The notes beneath the pieces are model-generated. The model ran no database searches, was not told the origin of the DNA, and saw nothing but the letters and a program-made list of their open reading frames with translations. A stretch of 64,000 bases of DNA, taken from Bog-756 sp963841885 (GTDB taxonomy: Bacteria > Actinomycetota > Acidimicrobiia > Acidimicrobiales > RAAP-2). Both the position numbers and the translations under genes were made by a program. How positions within the stretch are numbered: position 1 is the stretch's first letter; the number at the start of each line of letters is the position of its first letter. Below are positions 60,004 to 64,000 of the stretch, piece by piece. The DNA is taken from assembly GCA_963841885.1 (NCBI GenBank), contig CAWJEK010000023.1, positions 1 to 64,000 on the forward strand. Direction: 5' to 3'.

Positions 60004-61032
60004 TCAGGCGGTCCGGACCGACCGCTCCTCGAGGCGCCCGTCGGCGTGCCGGGCGAACCGCCCGGCGTGGCGGGGCTGCACCGGATCGTCGGTGGGCCAG
60101 GGCCAGCCGCCGAACCCGGTCGTCTGGTAGTCGGTGATGGCCTGCTCGATGCCGGCCCGGTCGTTCATCACGAACGGTCCGTACTGGGCGACGGGCTCGC
60201 CGATGGGGCGCCCCTGCAGCACCAGTACCTCGGCGCCGACGGGACCGGCGGCCACCGCCACGGGCTCGTCGGGGTGCACGACCACGCCGGTGGAGGCGTC
60301 CACGGTGTGCCCGCCCACCGACAGCGTCCCCTCGAAGACGTACAGGGTGCGCACCACGTCGGCCGACGACGCCGGTGGGACGACCCATCGGGCCGACGGA
60401 TCGAGCACCAGGTGCCAGATGGCCACGTCGGCCCCGGGCCGCGACGCGTACGAGTCGGGGGGTGCGGGCAACGGCCGGGTGCCGTCGATCGGGCCGGCGA
60501 TCACCGTGAGCTCACCCTGGCGGCCCTCGTCGTCGGTGAGGGCCAGGCGGGGGATGTCCTCGTCCCACAGCATGGTGAAGTACGGCTCGACCATCTTGTC
60601 CTCGGCGGGGAGGTTCAGCCAGATCTGGAACAGCTCGGTGGTGTTGGGACCCCGGGTGTCGACCAACGGGAACATTTCGCAGTGGACGATGCCCGCACCG
60701 GCGGTCAGCCACTGGACGTCGCCCCGGCCGAACCGGGCGGTGGCACCGAGGGAGTCCGAGTGGTCGATGAGGCCCCGCCGCACGAAGGTGACCGTCTCGA
60801 AGCCCCGGTGCGGGTGCTGGGGGAAGCCCGGGACGACGCTGCCGTGGTACATGCTCCAGCCGTCGGCCCCCGAGAAGTCCATGCCGAGGTCGCGGGCCTC
60901 GAGCGAGGCGGCCGGCCCCAGGTGCTCGTTGGCCGCCGGGTAGCGGTCGAGGTGGTGGACACAGAACAGGAACGGGTCGGCGGTGCCCCACTGCCTCCCG
61001 AGCGGGACGGTCTGGATCACCGGGTCGAGCAT
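60004..61032 (-). CDS. Pirin-family cupin protein
   Basis: The 342-residue protein begins MLDPVIQTVPLGRQWGTADP. The pirin signatures are SVVPGFPQHPHRGFETVTFV and VQWLTAGAGIVHCEMFPLVD, with the metal-binding His/His/His/Glu set (HPH, HCE). A second cupin (LYVFEGTLSVGGHTVDASTG) follows. Pirins have quercetinase or regulatory roles; this one is longer at its C-terminus than typical (about 290). Activity cannot be specified. Confidence 0.85.
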   Translation of the reverse strand: MLDPVIQTVPLGRQWGTADPFLFCVHHLDRYPAANEHLGPAASLEARDLGMDFSGADGWSMYHGSVVPGFPQHPHRGFETVTFVRRGLIDHSDSLGATARFGRGDVQWLTAGAGIVHCEMFPLVDTRGPNTTELFQIWLNLPAEDKMVEPYFTMLWDEDIPRLALTDDEGRQGELTVIAGPIDGTRPLPAPPDSYASRPGADVAIWHLVLDPSARWVVPPASSADVVRTLYVFEGTLSVGGHTVDASTGVVVHPDEPVAVAAGPVGAEVLVLQGRPIGEPVAQYGPFVMNDRAGIEQAITDYQTTGFGGWPWPTDDPVQPRHAGRFARHADGRLEERSVRTA

Positions 61033-61137
61033 GACAACGACACTACCGATCGACGACCGCGCCCCGCCGTGCGGCCGCCGGTGACGGGAACCGGTCCTCT
61101 ACCGGGCCGGGAGGCCCGTCCGGTACCGTGGCCGGGG

Positions 61138-61374
61138 ATGGAGGACGAGCGGACGCAGTGGTTCGGGAAGAAGGAGGGCCGCCTCGGGTTCGGGCCGCTC
61201 ACCTGGCAGGGCCGCGCCGCCACCTTCCTCTACGTGTTCCTCGTCTTGGTGGCCCTGGTGCTCTACCGCTCGCTGTCGCTCATCGCCCTGGTGGTGACGG
61301 TGTACACGATCGTCTTCGTCCTGCTGGTGGCCTTCAAGTCCGATCTGATGGAGCACTGGCCGCCCGGGCAGTGA
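61138..61374 (+). CDS. Small membrane protein of unknown function
   Basis: ATG 61138 gives 78 residues: a polar N-terminus (MEDERTQWFGKKEGRLGFGP), then two hydrophobic segments (ATFLYVFLVLVALVLYR; LIALVVTVYTIVFVLLVAF). I do not recognise the family. The coding character (RBS-like GGGGATG context, codon bias) is moderate. It lies divergently from the pirin gene. Confidence 0.5.
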   Translation: MEDERTQWFGKKEGRLGFGPLTWQGRAATFLYVFLVLVALVLYRSLSLIALVVTVYTIVFVLLVAFKSDLMEHWPPGQ

Positions 61375-61424
61375 CCCCCCGGCCGTGGTCCGCCGGGCGG
61401 CGACCCGCCGGGCCGCGACCCGTT

Positions 61425-62892
61425 TCAGGAATGGACCCGGCTCCCGAGGGCCGACTCGGCGAACGCCGTGACCTCCCCGAGCGTCCCCCGCACCATGACG
61501 TAGCGGTCGGGTCGCACCACGCAGGCCTCGGACCCCTCGAGCAGCGGGACCGCCCCGGGCACCGCCGAGGTGTCGAGCACCGACCCGTGGTCGGCCCACC
61601 AGGCGGCCTCGGCCGAGCCGGGGTCGGGAGGGCGGCGGGTGCAGAGCAGGAGCCCGGATCCCACCCGGTCGTCGAGGCGGACCCCGCCGATGCGGGGTTG
61701 GGCCGACAGCCGACCGCCACCGGGTCCCACCGCCCGTCCCCGGGTGAGCGGAGGGATCACGTCGGGCGCCATGGTCTCCCCCTGGTAGGCGGCCGCCAGG
61801 TCCTCGTCGCGGGCCTTCGCCTCCGCCTCGTCGAGCATGCAGATGAGCCGGCCGAAGCCGACCGCCGCGTCGATGACCGCCTGGGCATGGGGCTCCCGCT
61901 CCCCCTGGTAGGTGTCGAGCAGGGAGTCGTCGGCCTCACCGTGCCGCACGGCGGCCAGCTTCCAGGCGAGGTTGGCGGCGTCCCGCATCCCGGCGCACAT
62001 CCCCTGCCCGAGGAAGGGCGGCGTCTGGTGGGCGGCGTCCCCGGCCAGGAACACCCGGCGATCCCGCCACGTCGCGGCCACCAGTCCGTGGAAGGTGTAC
62101 ACCGCCGACCGCTCGACGGTGGCCAGCGCCGGGTCGATCCACGACGACATCAGGTCGGCGATCACGTCGTCGCGCCGGACGTCCTCCTCCGTCTCGCCGG
62201 GCAGCAGCATGAACTCGAAGCGGAAGCGCGGCGCCGGCATGGGCACCAGGGTGTGGGGCCGGGCCGGGTCGCAGACCTGCAGGCAGCGGGTGGGTAGCCC
62301 CGGCACGTCGTCGGCCACCAGGAGGTCGACCACCAGCCACGACTCCTCGAAGCCGGTGTCGCGCAGCGACGTGCCGATGGCGGACCGGGTGGAGGACCGG
62401 GCGCCGTCGCAGCCCACGACGTAGCGGGCGCGCAGCTGGCGCGCCGCCGTCCAGCGCCACGTCGACCCCGTCGGCGTCCTGGTCCAGGGACACCACCTCC
62501 GCCCCCAGGCGGACGTCCACACCGGCGTCGAGCACCGTCCGGCGCAGGAGCGCCTCGAACGTCGGCTGGTGGAAGAAGACCGATGACGGCCAGCCGGTGG
62601 GCGCCTCGGCGGGCACCGTGGCCGACAGCAGCGTCCGCCGGTCGGCCGTCAGGAACGAGATGCCGTCGTTGAGGATCGAACCCGCCAGGACCTCGTCGGC
62701 GCAGCCCAGCTCCTGCAGGATGCGGAGGGCCTCGTGGTCGCACTGGACCGCCCGGGGGAGGGGGAACAGCCCGGTGTCCCGCTCCACCACGGTGACCGAC
62801 AGCCCCCGGCGGGCGCAGAGGCCGGCCAGGACCGCGCCCGTAGGGCCGAACCCGACGATGAGGACGTCGACGGGATCACCGGTCCCGGTCAC
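61425..62892 (-). CDS. FAD-dependent aromatic hydroxylase, MhpA-like, one frameshift
   Basis: The GTG at 62892 overlaps the stop of the dioxygenase gene (GTGA). PVDVLIVGFGPTGAVLAGLC starts the FAD fold; after an indel near 62450 the frame continues YVVGCDGARSSTRSAIGTSL and VFLAGDAAHQTPPFLGQGMC, AGMRDAANLAWKLAAV, the block typical of 3-(3-hydroxyphenyl)propionate hydroxylase and PHBH-like flavin monooxygenases. It is about 488 residues. It would ortho-hydroxylate a phenolic acid to the catechol for the dioxygenase next to it. The exact substrate is inferred only as phenylpropanoid-like. Confidence 0.82.
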
Positions 62893-63824
62893 GACCGCCG
62901 ACTCTCCCACCCGGCCTGCAGCGTCTCGAGGTCGGCGGGGACGATGAACTCGAGGGGCAGGTTCGGTCCCCACGAGTTGGCGACGTGCTCGAAGGTGAAC
63001 TCCGTGCGCCCTTCCGCCTCCCACGCCTCGTCGTCGAGGATCTGGTCGAGGTCCGAGTAGAACTCCACGAACGATCCGGACGGGTCCGCCAGGTACCAGT
63101 AGAAGTTGGAACCGGCGAAGTGCCGGCCCATCCCCCACACCTGGCGTTCGGGGTCGGCGCGATAGAGGGCGGTGGCCGCGTGTCCCACGTGGTCGACGTC
63201 GTCGCACTCCCACGAGTAGTGCTGGAGCAGGGGGACCGGCGACTCGACGACGGCCACGTTGTGGTGGTCGGTCGAACAGCGCAGGAACGTGATGATCCCC
63301 TCGACGGAGTCGCTCACCTTGAAGCCGAGTCCTCCCACCAGCAGGGCGACGGTGGCGGCCGGATCGGGACTGCCGAGCACCAGGTGGCCGAGCCGGCGGG
63401 GCGGCCGGGGGCCCTCGGACACCGCCGGGGCGCGTCGGTCCGCCCGCACCACGGCACCCGGGGCGTTGGGGACCACCAGCGCCGGGGCCGCCTGGACCGG
63501 TGCCGGTCCGGCCGGGCGCACCTCGAACCGCACCCGGCTGGCGGGATCGGTCACGCAGAGCCCACCGTCGGTCGTCCGGGCCTCCGTGCCGGCGGCCGCC
63601 AGTCGCCCGGCGACGGCCGCCAGATCGGCCTCGTCGTGACAGCCGACGGAGACGGACTCGAGGCGGCGGAACGGACCCTCGGAGAGCGTCACCGAGCCGC
63701 CACCGTCGGATCCGGTGAAGCCGACGGCGGGATCACCGGACAGGCCCATCTCGGTGTAGAAGGCGGCCAGTCCCGCGGGGTCGGGCACGGCGGCGTGGAT
63801 GCCGAGCAGTCGGTGGAGGCTCAT
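62889..63824 (-). CDS. Extradiol ring-cleavage dioxygenase (VOC type I)
   Basis: The intact 311-residue two-domain VOC protein has candidate iron ligands H147 in RRLGHLVLGSPD, H202 in LLQHYSWECDDVDHVGHA and E254 in SFVEFYSDLD, the 2-His-1-carboxylate triad of type I extradiol dioxygenases such as catechol 2,3-dioxygenase. D186-H188 (TDHHNVAVV) fits the acid-base region. It cleaves a catechol meta to the hydroxyls using O2. ATG 63824 overlaps the stop of the FAH-like gene (ATGA), and its own stop overlaps the hydroxylase start. Confidence 0.85.
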   Translation of the reverse strand: MSLHRLLGIHAAVPDPAGLAAFYTEMGLSGDPAVGFTGSDGGGSVTLSEGPFRRLESVSVGCHDEADLAAVAGRLAAAGTEARTTDGGLCVTDPASRVRFEVRPAGPAPVQAAPALVVPNAPGAVVRADRRAPAVSEGPRPPRRLGHLVLGSPDPAATVALLVGGLGFKVSDSVEGIITFLRCSTDHHNVAVVESPVPLLQHYSWECDDVDHVGHAATALYRADPERQVWGMGRHFAGSNFYWYLADPSGSFVEFYSDLDQILDDEAWEAEGRTEFTFEHVANSWGPNLPLEFIVPADLETLQAGWESRRS

Positions 63825-64000
63825 GGCACCAGGGGGCCGGTGCCGGCCACACAGGCGTTGCGGAGTTCGCCGATACCCTCGGCCCCCGACACCACGACGT
63901 CGCCATCAACCAGGAACCGGCCCCGCGCCATGCCCACCCCGTCGGGCGTCCCGGTGAAGATGAGGTCGCCGGGCTCGAGCGGACAGACCGAGGAGAGGTA
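63821..64000 (-). CDS. Fumarylacetoacetate hydrolase-family protein (C-terminal part, runs off the edge)
   Basis: The last 59 codons are present: YLSSVCPLEPGDLIFTGTPD, GVGMARGRFLVDGDVVVSG, AEGIGELRNACVAG. The EPGDLIFTGTPDGVG block is the FAH/2-oxohept-3-ene-dioate hydratase/HHDD isomerase signature. It would act after ring cleavage in a meta pathway. The gene start lies beyond 64000. Confidence 0.85.
   Translation of the reverse strand, partial: YLSSVCPLEPGDLIFTGTPDGVGMARGRFLVDGDVVVSGAEGIGELRNACVAGTGPLVP

Overview
The window is high-GC DNA (about 70 % by eye) from an actinomycete, most likely class Acidimicrobiia. The best lineage clue is the C-terminus of the giant secreted protein at 14.0-27.2 kb, built from GYWxxxxDGGxFxFGDA repeats of about 42 residues, a repeat type I associate with Acidimicrobiia. 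GTG starts, GTGA/ATGA overlaps, many TetR regulators and oxidoreductases fit. Many genes are broken by single-base indels whose frames can be stitched back; about twenty lie in the first 5.8 kb. I read these as mostly sequence or assembly errors, not gene decay, and give stitched gene limits.

Layout. 1-5.8 kb (+): alkylsulfatase-like MBL hydrolase, SDR, zinc alcohol dehydrogenase, CysD and a CysN-CysC fusion, forming a sulfur activation and alcohol oxidation cluster. 6.0-14.0 kb: an accessory region with an HNH nuclease-like gene of lower GC, a divergent XRE regulator with two dyad operators, a degenerate tyrosine recombinase translationally coupled to a DDE-transposase-like protein, a 33-bp palindrome, then tRNA-Lys(UUU). 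A 54-bp perfect copy of the tRNA 3' end lies 3.6 kb downstream. It bounds an islet carrying a FAD oxidase, a DUF1772 membrane protein, a SnoaL-like protein and a TetR regulator, with no integrase inside.

14.0-27.2 kb (-): one 13.2-kb gene for a secreted protein with a signal peptide, 38 Ig-like modules and six GYW repeats. 27.6-32.9 kb: a small catabolic operon (SnoaL-like, 3-hydroxyisobutyrate-dehydrogenase-like, carboxymuconolactone-decarboxylase-like), a divergent TetR gene and a GH3/PA14 glycosidase. The operon and the glycosidase share a 40-bp upstream element containing ACACGTGT. 33.0-38.3 kb: helicase HrpB and two divergent citrate synthases, one with a MerR-type HTH and one with CBS domains. 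38.4-49.1 kb: MsrA/MsrB, VOC and redoxin proteins, a flavin disulfide reductase, an unusual SDR, the reverse transsulfuration pair Cbs-MetB, a DksA-like protein without cysteines and Ohr.

49.2-58.7 kb: a TetR gene with operator, a GT39-type membrane protein, a Coq4-like protein, an ABC exporter with PadR and HAAS-type partners, and a DrrAB-type exporter with a divergent TetR. 58.7-64 kb: amine oxidase, pirin, a small membrane protein, and an aromatic meta-cleavage operon (MhpA-like hydroxylase, extradiol dioxygenase, FAH hydrolase) running off the right edge. Recurrent themes are sulfur and redox homeostasis, aromatic or xenobiotic catabolism, and local TetR/PadR control of small operons.
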